Source of the DNA: Gorsachius magnificus
Taxonomy: Eukaryota; Chordata; Aves; Pelecaniformes; Ardeidae
Assembly (NCBI GenBank): GCA_034008185.1
Contig: CM067082.1
Coordinates: 123,753,988 to 123,817,987, forward strand
Direction of reading: 5' to 3'
Length of the DNA: 64,000 bases
Part shown: positions 25,801-36,000 of the stretch, in pieces
Position numbering within the stretch: the stretch's first letter is position 1
Layout of the letters: every line of letters begins with the position of its first letter
The notes under the pieces: generated by a model
The model's input: the letters and a program-made list of their open reading frames with translations, nothing else
Told to the model about the DNA's origin: nothing
The model's database searches: none
Translations under genes and position numbers: made by a program

Positions 25801-27390
25801 TATGGTGGCAACAATAAGTTTGAAAAGGAAATGCACTTTTTTCTTAATGAGTTAACCTAATTATTTAGTGAGCTTAACCTAGTGAGTTACCCAGGGTAGT
25901 TCTGGAATCAGAGGTAAATGTGAAATCCTCCTCACATCACCATGCCAGCAACAACTGATGGCACTGCAGAAAAGAGGCTGTTTCAGTTTTGCTTATCTTG
26001 TTTCATAAAGTAACTGCCCCAATAGAAAAAAGCTAAATTTAATTTGTAGCAGATTTACATTAGGGGCCGCTGCCTACATAGCTATAGCAAAGGCTCTGTT
26101 GCACAGCAAAGACCTCCCAAGTTAAGTTTTAAGAGCTCAGGCTCCCAAGTTAAGTTTTAAGAGCTTTTAACATCTCTACATGTTACATACTGTCCTGGTT
26201 TTGGCTGGGACAGAGTTAATTTTCCTCCTAGTAGCTGGCATAGTGCTGTGTTTTGAATTTAGGATGAGAAGAATATTGATAACTCACTGATGTTTTAGTT
26301 GTTGCTGAGCGCTGCTTACACTGGTCAAGGACTTTTTCAGCTTCCCCTGGAGCACAAGAAGCTGGGAGGGGGCGCAGCCAGGACAGCTGACCCAAACTGA
26401 CCAAAGGGCTATTCCAGACCATAGGACGTCATGCTCAGCATATAAAGTTGGGGGAAGAAGAAGGAAAAGGGGGCACATTTGGGGTGATGGCGTTTGTCTT
26501 CCCAGGTAACCATTACACGTGATGCAGCCCTGCTTTCCTGGGGATGGCTGAGCACCTGCCTGCCCATGGGAAGCAGCGAATGAATCCCTTGTTTTGCTTT
26601 ACCTATTGAACTGTCTTTATCTCAACCCACGAGTTTTCTCATTTTTGCTCTTCTGGTTCTCTCCCCCATCCCACCGGGGGGTGTGTGTGTGTGGGGAGCG
26701 AGCGAGCGGCTGCGTGGGGCTGAGTTGCTGGCTGGGGTTAAACCCCGACACAGGCAGCCCCCGACACTCCCTCAGCAGGCACAAGGACAAGCAAGCGCGG
26801 TCGCGCTACTGTCTTGCCACAACCGTACCCATCTGTCGGATGGCATTCCCCACCGCGCCCCGCGCACGCCGGAAGCTTCTCAAGGCCCGTGCCCAATTAG
26901 AACCAAACCAACCTTCAGCAGCTACAGCACCGTGGGCGCCTGCACCTCGCTCGCCACCCTTGTAAGCGAAGTTTCCGGCCTTACCCCCGTATCTCGTCTG
27001 TCCCCGCGGCACACCTCGCAGTGCCTTCGCCAGAGCCCAGCTCCGCAAGGGCCGGACCAGGCGCTACCGCCGGCACCCTGCGGGGAGCGGCACGAGAGCG
27101 CGCCGCAGCTCCCGTCAGCGGCGGGGCCCGGGGGCCGGCACCGGGGGCCGCGCCGCCAAGCGCTGGCCCAGCGCCTCCAGCTCCCTCCCCGCCCGCCCGC
27201 CGGGCCAGAGCCTGCGGAGGCAGCCGTGGGGACCGGCGCCTGCGCCCCCGCCCGCAGCGCCGCGCCCGGTGCCCTGGTAGTGGGGTGCAGGGGGCCCATG
27301 GCGCCCGCCGCCGCCGCCGCGGGGATGCTCGTTCCAGCACCTCTCGCCGAAGCGGCAGCGGCCCTGGAGGAAGAACTGACAGATGGCCAT
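19300..27390 (-). CDS. NUP42: NUP42 (NUPL2, nucleoporin-like 2), complete gene, 7 coding exons
   Basis: This gene encodes an FG nucleoporin of the cytoplasmic face of the nuclear pore, which binds GLE1 and helps the DDX19-driven release of mRNA. The CDS joins 27390-27234, 25698-25449, 24400-24306, 23979-23903, 21885-21799, 20089-20005 and 19868-19300 on the minus strand: 1,320 nt, 439 residues plus stop, against 423 in human. It starts with [15 protein letters not shown], a CCCH zinc finger (C4-x7-C12-x5-C18-x3-H22). A Gly/Ala-rich linker follows, then a conserved middle part ([42 protein letters not shown]). A Ser/Thr-rich FG region has about ten FG dipeptides. The C-terminus is [14 protein letters not shown], the known GLE1-binding end. 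Introns 2-6 have GTAAGT-, GTAGGC- or GTAAGT-like donors. The donor of intron 1 is weak (GCCG|GTCCCC), but it is the only GT past the zinc finger that fits the phase of exon 2. The start ATG has a strong context (GCCGCCATGG). A solo LTR sits in intron 1. Confidence 0.95.
20005..20089 (-). CDS. NUP42: NUP42 coding exon 6
   Basis: Residues 223-251. It is bounded by TTTTTAAG|CTCTCT and CATCAA|GTAAGT. It encodes [19 protein letters not shown] and then SSFGSS, the start of the FG region, with three FG dipeptides. Phase 0 in, phase 1 out. Confidence 0.93.
21799..21885 (-). CDS. NUP42: NUP42 coding exon 5
   Basis: Residues 194-222, 87 nt, phase 0 at both ends. It is bounded by CTTTTTAG|ATAAAT and TTTG|GTAAGT. 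It encodes [19 protein letters not shown], matching the conserved QWRNR helix of vertebrate NUP42. Confidence 0.95.
23337..23350. repeat. (TA)n microsatellite
   Basis: Seven TA units in NUP42 intron 4. Confidence 0.8.
23903..23979 (-). CDS. NUP42: NUP42 coding exon 4
   Basis: Residues 168-193, 77 nt. It is bounded by TTACAG|GCTTTA and ACTAT|GTAAGT. It encodes [15 protein letters not shown], close to the human segment at the same place. Confidence 0.95.
24306..24400 (-). CDS. NUP42: NUP42 coding exon 3
   Basis: Residues 136-168, 95 nt. It is bounded by TTTTCTAG|CGAGTG and TCTCAG|GTAGGC. It encodes [20 protein letters not shown], the best conserved part of the middle region. Confidence 0.95.
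25449..25698 (-). CDS. NUP42: NUP42 coding exon 2
   Basis: Residues 53-136, 250 nt. The acceptor is AATTGGAAG|GTACTAG, preceded by a long T-rich tract. The donor is CTTCT|GTAAGT. It encodes a Gly-rich stretch, then [16 protein letters not shown] and NTWGGSRDQ, which align with the human sequence. An alternative AG six bases further in (CTAG|CAGAGG) would change phase and finds no matching donor in exon 1. Confidence 0.93.
26114..26165. repeat. 24-bp direct repeat, 28-bp period
   Basis: The 24-base unit starting CTCCCAAGTTAAG occurs at 26114-26137 and again, perfectly, at 26142-26165. It lies in NUP42 intron 1, just before the solo LTR. Confidence 0.9.
26191..26750 (+). mobile_element. solo LTR of an avian endogenous retrovirus
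   Basis: A segment of about 560 bp starts TGTCCTGGTTTTGGCTGGGA and ends GGTTAAACCCCGACA, so it has the TG...CA ends of an LTR. I recognise it as a common bird LTR family, although I cannot fix the family name. It contains a TATA box (TATAAAG, 26441-26447) preceded by an ACGTCA element (26426-26431), a CTTTATCTCAACCC block and a G-rich 3' part with a short GT run. No internal retroviral sequence is present. The flanks (CATAC before, CAGGC after) give no clear target-site duplication. It lies in intron 1 of NUP42, in the opposite orientation to the gene. Confidence 0.85.
26441..26447 (+). promoter_or_regulatory. LTR TATA box
   Basis: TATAAAG, about 250 bp into the LTR, with ACGTCA 10 bases upstream. 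This is the expected U3 promoter layout and would drive plus-strand transcription, toward the NUP42 CpG island and antisense to the gene. Confidence 0.5.
27234..27390 (-). CDS. NUP42: NUP42 coding exon 1 (CCCH zinc finger)
   Basis: Residues 1-53. It contains the start codon in a strong Kozak context and the full CCCH finger with C4, C12, C18 and H22, followed by a Gly/Ala/Arg-rich linker. The 3' end is inferred: GT at 27233-27232 gives phase 1 and fits exon 2. The other in-frame GTs (27340 inside the finger, and 27141) do not fit. The 5' boundary given is the start codon only; the 5' UTR extends further into the CpG island. Confidence 0.85.
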
Positions 27391-27409
27391 GGCGGCGCCG
27401 CCGCCGCCC

Positions 27410-27417
27410 TGACGTCA
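27410..27417. promoter_or_regulatory. NUP42: perfect CRE (TGACGTCA) next to the NUP42 start
   Basis: An 8-bp palindromic CREB/ATF site lies 20 bases upstream of the NUP42 ATG, inside the CpG island. CREs close to transcription starts are typical of CREB-bound promoters. Confidence 0.6.
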
Positions 27418-27760
27418 AAGCCCGGCGCCGCGCCGCGGCGGGCAGGGGACGGAGCCCCGGCGAGGGCCCGCCCCGGCCGCCGGCCCCCGCCCCGCCCCCG
27501 TCGCGAGCCCAACCGCCACCGCGCGCGGCGCGCCGCTGAGGGGGGCGGCGGGGGCAGCGGCGCTGGGGGCGCGGAGCCGCGGATGCCCTGCGCCGCAGAT
27601 CGTCGGCAGAGCGGGTTCCGGCGCCGGGCGGTGCCCCGGGCAGCGTCACCAGCACGCGTGGCGCCGGGGGGGCAGGGCCCGGGAGAGAGGAGCCTCGCCT
27701 TCCCCGCCGCTCTCCCGTCCGAGCCTGGTGCGGGCCTAAACGCGGCGCACGTGGCAAAGG

Positions 27761-29722
27761 GCAGAGGGCCAGGTAAAAGGCGAGGGGGAAAGAAAAAAAA
27801 AAAACCAAACAACCCCAAACCAGCAGGGGTACGTAAACACGAGCATCGTCACTTTGCACAAAAGGTTGCGCCGTTGAGAAAGCGTCGACGGGTTTGAGGA
27901 GTAGCGGGCAGCCCTGCCGGGAGGATGGCCACTGGGAGAAGACTGGGCCAAGTCCTTCCCTTCTTCGTGCTTACAAATTTGCCAGTGGCTTAAAAAGGAT
28001 TAGTAACCCCTTGAACATGAAGTTAGAAAAGGGTGCTTCACACTTTTAAAAGCAGATACTAAAAACCTCGAACAGCCCCCATACAAGCTAGAAAGTGCAG
28101 AGTTCCCTCCAGTTTTTACAGTATTTTAGAATTAAGGAACAGACACAACAGTGACATGTTTGTTTCATGGCTCAGAAAAAGGGAAAAGCAAAGGGGAACA
28201 GAAAAAAAAAAGTTTTATAGCATTCACTTTACTACCAAATAAAGAACGGAGTTGCAGGAACCACTGTTAAGCCCACGAGTGCATCTACTACTTTCTGTAC
28301 ATGCAGAGTTGCTAGGATGAGGAAGAAAACCAGGAGGAAGTCTACAGAGAAGCACTGACTTTGAAAACTGGAGTGTATACTACTTATGAGAACTTGGAGG
28401 ATCTTCAGAAATAAAACAGACTAAAAATCCACACCACCAGCGATGCACAAGGTACAGGTAGGCACGCACCAACTTTTTAAGTTAACTCGATAGTCTCATA
28501 GAAACATCTGAAAAAATTAGCAAGTTAGAAGAGAGGTGACAAAATTAGGATGAAGATATTAATAATAAAGTAGCATGGGAGCAGGACAGACGTACATACA
28601 TCCTCTGTATAGTTTTCCAGAAGTTGGAATATGTACACAGTACTGACACCGATAGCTTGGCAAGCTGAACTTCTATGCTGGAAGAAATTTACTATCATGT
28701 TGGCTGGAAACATTTACAGGACTCTATGTTTGTAAACCAGAGATTAATAACCATTTGCAACCTTAGAAGACTTCTATAAAGTATCTTTAATGACTTGGTT
28801 CATGTCATTTTAAAAACAGTCATTTTCAAGAAGAAAAATCAATACATTTGTTGTATTGACTTTGCTTTACCATTCCTATTCCCGTATCTTTGCTAATGGT
28901 TTGGCATCCGCAGTATGGACAGTCTGATGCCTGGGAAGATATATTGAAAATTAATCCCAAGTTTCCAACTTGCTAATTATAGTGCACAATTATTGTGGAC
29001 TTTCCCCACCATTCCCTTAAAGCTCCCCAAAACGCCAAAGATGTCATCAGCAAAGCGTTTCTCTAATTTCTATAGATGGCCTGTCTAACTTTAAAAATTG
29101 ATAACGCAGTCATGCAAATGATGGAAGAAAGTCACTGGAAGAGGGCAGCTGTCGTAATCTAGAGAGCTGTACAGCCTATCCCCATTCACCATGGGAATCT
29201 TTATTATACTGCTGTCCTTGGTCTTCCCTGAGGAAAATCCTCGTTGCATCCTGGTAAGATTTCTGCAGGTAGGTATAAATGAGAAAATTTTTTTGCTCGT
29301 ATGTCTCATGACCCAAGCTGCATTTACTCACCTTTATTAAATGAGGAATCTCTGCCAACTGAGCTCAGTAAAGTGTCATTTAACCAGAAATCTTATCTTC
29401 ATCAAATGCTTTGAGTTCTTCTAAAGAACTGGATTGGGTCTGTTTTTGACAAGGCCACACACAGAGTCCTTTTAAAGGAAGATGCCACATGATCTCAGCT
29501 AGGTAAGTGGATTCTCAAAACACATCCCCATCTCTTAAAACAGACAAGAAAATGGGCATGACAAAATCCATGTCATACAATATGCTGTATATACAAATTG
29601 AAAGACTGCATCTCCGTTTTTCCTCTTCAGTTTAACAAGATTCAGTAAAACATGGAAGCAAAGCACCAATAGCCATCTTTCCCCAAGTCCTTGAAGAACG
29701 TCTCAGCGTCTCCTACAGGTCT
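27761..29722. other. intergenic: KLHL7 3' UTR and spacer
   Basis: The sequence right after the KLHL7 stop (29722 downward) must be its 3' UTR. AATAAA hexamers on the minus strand lie at 29333-29338 (about 385 bases past the stop) and 29200-29205. The rest, to the NUP42 CpG island, is AT-rich with no gene or repeat recognised. Confidence 0.6.
29333..29338 (-). terminator. candidate KLHL7 polyadenylation signal
   Basis: AATAAA on the minus strand, about 385 bases past the KLHL7 stop; another copy lies at 29200-29205. Use is not proven by the sequence. Confidence 0.35.
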
Positions 29723-30006
29723 TCAGGCCTCTAAAGTTTCTTCATTTGCCCCACAAGTGTCTACAACACAGATTAAACAACTTGTCACTGGGAAAGCACG
29801 GACTTTGGAGTTGGCTATCCACTTGTCTGTTTCAGTATTATATTCAAGAATGTGCCCTAATCGACCAACACCCTGAAAACCAGCCAGGACATAGACTATA
29901 GATCCCACAGCAGCACACTTCACTGTTACACCTTTCCATGGCATTGGAGACACCATCTTCCATTCATTCATCTTGATATCGTAATATTCTACATTATCAA
30001 GGCCAC
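29723..30006 (-). CDS. KLHL7: KLHL7 coding exon 11 (last Kelch repeats, stop)
   Basis: Residues 493-586. The acceptor is TTTGTAG|GTGGCC and the stop TGA lies at 29725-29723. It encodes [40 protein letters not shown] and the C-terminal [10 protein letters not shown], one conservative step from human at the end. Confidence 0.97.
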
Positions 30007-33000
30007 CTACAAAGCAATGAAATAGATAACTGCTTATTACGTTATACCGTACAGACTGAACTAGAACATACAAATGCTTTATTAAACTCAGTCTTTATTT
30101 TCAAGGTTTAGATTAAAACATAAATCCTAGGGTAAAAAAACAATTTGAAAAAAGGCCACAGGTTTCTAAACTAGCAGCTTATCTCTCTGTATTTATAAAA
30201 GGATAAGTACAAAGGAGACAAAGTGAGATATGTTGTAACAAATTTCACGTTATACGCTTTCTAGAGATTCTGACATGTTACTTCATGAACAGAAGAACCA
30301 ACAGTGCCCAGTTTCTTACAGATTTGTGGCTAGTGACTAAAACTTGGGAATCCACCTGAAATTTCCCTATAAGTGAGGGCATTTTATTCTAGGGGGGTCA
30401 CCAGTCCCTTTACCTAAATTGGTCATTTACCGATAGAGGTTGTCTCGCTTCATTAGGATATTAGAATCATTGAAGTTTAAAAGCCTAAGTCCCTTTGAAA
30501 AGGGCCAAGGGAAACAAAAGTTAGTAGAGAAGAGTGGATTTTGAGACTAAGTATTTACTTCTTCAGGAAATAGGCTAGTAATTACATTTTACGGTATCTA
30601 TAAACATCGTGTTATCCCTATTTAACAACTGTAATATGAGTTAGAGTTTTCACTTGCAGTCCTGAATTACTAGATCTGAGATATTAAGAAACCTTTATAT
30701 AATGTTAAGAGGTATGAATATTTCACCCCAGGCATAACTCTTCCCCGTGATGTTACAGTAAGAACAATTAATCAGTCAGGCTACAGAATATGAGCTCTAA
30801 AATACTACTTACTGGCTCAGCAGTACACGCCTCTAAAAGGAGCATCCACTGAATACACTAACATGCAAAGTGGCAGCTCTGGCTATAACTGATTGATAGT
30901 GTTTGCACAACAAATGCATCTACTGATATTTTTGCATTAGAAATCAATCATGCTGGAATAGTTTTAGTAGCTAATTAAAATACAAAGTATATGCTAAAAT
31001 AGCATTAGTCTGAAATCAAATATTCCAGTTACCATATATCTAGTTTTTAATAAACCTTATAGCTAAGAATTTTCCATTTTGAAAAGCACTTCAGAAACCC
31101 CGTGTAATTAAAATTCAGTTCTCCTGGGAAATAAGCTATTCTACTTTTAAAGACAAGGAGATAGGCAGATCATAAATGACCTCGCCATGACAGTGGTATT
31201 TCAAAACTAGGGCAGTCAAAAAAGTTCTCACTTTTTCACCACTTTAAAATAGCTGACTAGCTTTAAGTCTTTAGACTGAAGTTCTTAAAATAGTGGCTTG
31301 TGGCTACACGTTTACCTGTCTCTCAAAAGAATGCTAAAATCTCTCAAAATACATAATGAATAACAAAAAAAAAATTCTCATATGACTGGTTTAGCCATAT
31401 TGACTACTGGAGAAGTGGGCTATAGTATGTACGCATATCTGAATTTGACAGTACCGTCATTAGTAAGAGAGTTTGAAAAATACGATACAGTGAAGCAGGG
31501 AGGTGAAAGGAGGAAGGCAACAGTGATGTGACAGCAGTACATGTTCTATGGTACTGCTCAAAAGCTGAACAGAGTAGAATGAATTCTTTGCAAAAGAAAA
31601 AAGGCCCCCATGAAACCTTGTGTGACCAGCTAGAGAAAGAATAGAATTAAAGTACCTAAGCCATTTTGTCCACCCACAGCAAATATTTTGTCCTTTACAA
31701 ACACCAGCCCATGATTCTTCCTGGCTTCAATCATTGGACACAGCTCAGTCCACCTGGGGAAAAAGAAAACCAAACAGAACAGGAAAACTCGCTATTTAGT
31801 TCCTAGAAAAGAACTATAAAGTATGTAAATAAAACCTAGCATTCGGAAAATGAAATCTGGAAGAAAAACTGCCTTTTAAGTAAAACTACAAATAACCAAT
31901 TTATTACAGCTTAACTCAGGAAAATTCCTTACCACGTGCAATTCCTTCCTATTCCTCTATGCTTCAGTTATTTACAGAGCAAGCAAAGCTGCATGCGACC
32001 AAAAATAATCAGGATTGCTAAAATACTTACGTTTCAGTGGCTGGATCATAAACTTCACAGGAATTTAGGACTCTTCCAGAAACATTGTTTCCCAGGCTTC
32101 CTCCACATACGTAAATGAGACCATTTGCCTCTACCATTCCATGGCTGCATCGCTGAGTGAGCATACTGGGCTTTGTGTGCCAGCTTTCTGTTCTTGTGTC
32201 ATAGCATTCAAATAAATACAGTGCAGAATTTCCTTAAAAAAATAGAAACCCACCAAAGTGGCATTAATTTTTATGGTTGTCTTTCAAGAGAAGAGTCTAA
32301 CAGTAATTATCAAAGTGATGTTTTATTTGTTAGTTGAAAAGGGAAAGCTGCTTTCCCACCTCCAAAAGCAGAACTAACCAACTTGAAACTTGGGACTATT
32401 CAGAAAGTACACACTTGTAAGTCTTAACTCTTTTGTTCCAAAATATGCAAGTGAGTTTATAAAAATGCTATTTGTGTTTAAAAGCAAAAGCAAATTATGA
32501 AGTTTTTTTTTAGGGGGGAATAAACACTGAACACGTAAGTATATAAATTACTGATCATATTGTCATCATCTCACACTGCTCTCACTAATTGGAAATATAT
32601 TGAACTTTCTGATTTGAAGATGAAACCAGCTTTGTAAACTCCGTACAGATTCACATGAGTCTTTTTCTCTAAGCAATGCGACTTGCCCAATTCCCAGAAT
32701 ACTTGTTACCTTTGGAATGTGATAGCTTGATTATCTCACAATATACTCCTGAATTATTAGCAACCACAAGACAGCTACTCCTCGCCATTTTACTTTCCTC
32801 CTAGGGACTGGCAGATACTTATTTTCTGGAAGTGCAAGGTCTGTGTACTCCTCCTTCAAGGGCCAATAAAACTACTACTGAAATCAAAAGCAGTTTTTCT
32901 AATGAAGATAGATGGGAGCTTAAAGACTTGTGCTCAGGTAACTAGCTGAACCATAGCCAAAGCAGAAAAGGCTGGCTACAACTTTCTCAGAAGAACCAGG

Positions 33001-36000
33001 ATCCTTCTCCCCTTTGTTTCAATAGATATATCAACCTAGCATAGTTAAAGGTGCCTCTTCTTGTGCCTCTTGTTCCTTGGCTTTCTACTTCTAAAAATTA
33101 TTTCACACTAGCAGCACTCACTACCAGCTGGGAATTTGGACCCTCGAAACAGTGCTATGTTTCCAAACCCAAAATACAGGCGCAGACTTCTATAAACTGT
33201 GCATTTATTTACTCCTACCATGTAATTCTCAGTATCATGAAGAAATGTATAGAGTAGGACATTTTTTTTCCTTGATGTAAATACACATCCTTATTGCTTT
33301 GAGGCTGTAGAAATTCTCATCCATGAGAAATACAGAACTGTCTTTAATATCTTTTTAAAAACAGGTAAAAGCTTCCATTTTCAGTATGCTGTCAATATAA
33401 TGTTAAGTATTTTTCTTGCACCTAAATGTAGCGGAAGAATTTAGTATGATTAGCTTTCAAACTCTGCTAGCTACTGCAAATAAAACAGTACTCCCATCAG
33501 TTCAAAAAGGGGAAACAAGCCCTGTTTTCTGTAATCAATGCAAAAAGCATGCAACTTTTAAATTTCTCTACAGCTAAACACACTGCAGCTTTTTCTCCAA
33601 TTAATGGTTTCACATAATTGCCTGCTCCAAATTAGAAAATACTAGATTCAGGATAGACAGACTTTTCCAAACAAGCAGCATTCACTGGATTCCAAAGAAA
33701 AAAAAAGGACAGGCAAAAGAAACTGTTATTAAATTTTGGCTTTTACTATTCTGTCTTGAATAATATTTATTGAAAGCAAAGTGAAACTGTGCAGTAATGT
33801 GAGGGTAGATTTAAAAGAAAACTCCTAAATTAAAATTGCCATTACAGTTGTATTAACTAATTACAATGGATTAGAAAATAAACTATACAATCAAAGTTTG
33901 TATCATATTCCCTCATGGACTGACATGTGGGAAACTAGGAAGATTTATGAAATTTTGTAGTGTTCCAAGCTTCCCAATGCAGCTAAGCCTCTTTCAAGTA
34001 ATGGGGAAGGTGCTGTATCACATTTACCACACTAGGTGGCAGCTAGGAACTGTCTAATCTGCTGCTACATTAGACCTATTAAAGTATTTTAGAAGTCAGA
34101 TAACATTAACTAAATGTCACAACTTCCCATTAAGTGACTTACCGATCTTAAGTACCGATTATGACCTTTTTTTCTCTGCTCACCTCCCTCTGCAGCAAGG
34201 CAGAACTCAAAAGGATCTACTAGAAAATTTCTCCCTGCCTCTAGGGTTTGGTAGGGGGAGCCGGGGTTTTTTTTGGTGTGGTTTTTGTTTTTTTTTTTTT
34301 ACCCCCAACAAGCTTTTTTTAAAGCTCTGGTTTATGGATATGGCATACCTACAATTCCAACTTTTGGTTTGCTGATGATGTATCAGATTTAGAAATAATA
34401 GATTTTAAAATGTTGCTATAACACATAGCATAAGTCACCCACTAGGTTTTATGGGGAAAGAAAAGCAAAGCACCCCAGTAGTCTTAATTTTTTTTTTACT
34501 GTGATGAGTAATAACATCTAAAGAACGTAGTGTTTCTCCATTTACTGAAGCAAAACAACGTAATAACAAACAAAAGATAACTTCTGTCAATTGACAGAAA
34601 AATTGGACAAATTCCTTTACAGGGCCAAGTGTGATTTCACCACGAAAAGCAATAGCTTCAAAAACTTTTCTCCACCTTTTTTTTCTTTAAAAAAACCTCA
34701 TTAGGCCCATCATATGTTGTATACAAGGAATGCCATTGTCAAAATGCAGCTATTCTGGCCATGCATCACAGAAAATTTTAAACCACACTAAGTTCTGTGG
34801 ATTTATTGAAGCTAGTTAAGAGCAGAGTGGGACTCCCAAAACATATTTGCTTGTCCCTAGTTAACTCTTAAGAGTTGCAGTGTACTTTATGCTCTTTATA
34901 ATATGTAAATATTTACTTTACAATACGTAATACTTTATAATATGTAACATTTCAATCAGTGAAACCATTTTGAAAACACAACAGAAACAGATCGTTGGAT
35001 GGTGGAGAGGATAAAATCCTAAATATGGGAAAAAACTCATTAGGCTAACATGGCAACGTGCAGTTTCTTTTCAACAGTCATGCAAAAACCAGAAAAAATT
35101 CCAGGTATGTATGTTTGTGCTTTTTTTTTTGGTTTGTTTAAAGATTTTTAGTGTCTTACCCACTTCTGAACCACCAGATGTATAAATTTTGCCCTCAGCA
35201 GCACAGGCTGCAAGGCTATCTCGAGGTGTTGGAGGTCCTAGCTTGGAATACCAGCTATCCTTCACCACATTGTAGCAGTCCATTCGCTTTATAGGGAAGA
35301 GCTGGGAACCACCCAAAATATAAACTACGTTGTCCCAGAAGACACAAGCTGCATCCCTGCGCTTTTCAAAGGGACATCGGATGTCTGTCCAGCTGTAATC
35401 CTGCATTACAAAGAACAGGTAATGTCTAATAAATGATAACACTTACCTGCACAGCGAGTGTTTTTCAAACAGAGCTTTTCACAGAGATTTAGATACGGTC
35501 AGTTTAAAGTTCCTTTTCAAAACAAACATGAATACTGTTTATTGAAGAATACTCCTCAGGCGTACTCTTGAAAAATTCTCTTAGACACAGACATAGTTAG
35601 CTGCAATGAACCATGACATTATGAATTTCTATTTCCTCATTCCCTGTGTGCACCCAGTACAGCTTCCCTGAAAAACAGATTTTTTTTTTCCAACATAATT
35701 GACCTCCTGCTGCTATCATGTCAGAAACAATGCATGTGATCAGTAAAGTAGGATTGCATTCTCTTTTATAGGAGTGGAAAAAGACATCTTACATATAGTA
35801 ACAGGTTCTTTCTAAAAGAAAATAAAATACAGAATGTACCAAACAAAGGCGATGGAAAAAAAGAGAAGATAATATCCAAATTGACAAGCAACTCAGTTAA
35901 AAAGCTCTGATACATACTTTATTACCATGACAACTAGAAGCTTATTTACAGAATTTACAAAACACAAATGATCTACAGCTATCCACAGTTGATAGCATGA

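Larger units (their letters stand above)
26900..27760. promoter_or_regulatory. NUP42: CpG island / NUP42 promoter
   Basis: A sharp rise in G+C and CpG covers exon 1 of NUP42 and its upstream sequence. GC boxes (CCCCGCCCC-type) lie at 27484-27499 and a perfect CRE lies close to the start codon. There is no TATA box, which fits a housekeeping promoter. Very long open frames in several frames here are a by-product of few A/T-rich stop codons. Confidence 0.8.

Noticed and set aside
26683..27897. 404-codon open frame on the plus strand, and 290-codon frames on the minus strand, in the NUP42 CpG island
   Set aside because: Very high G+C removes stop codons in all frames. The translations are low-complexity Ala/Pro/Arg/Gly, overlap each other, cross the LTR and lack any domain. 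Only the minus-strand frame with the CCCH finger is real.
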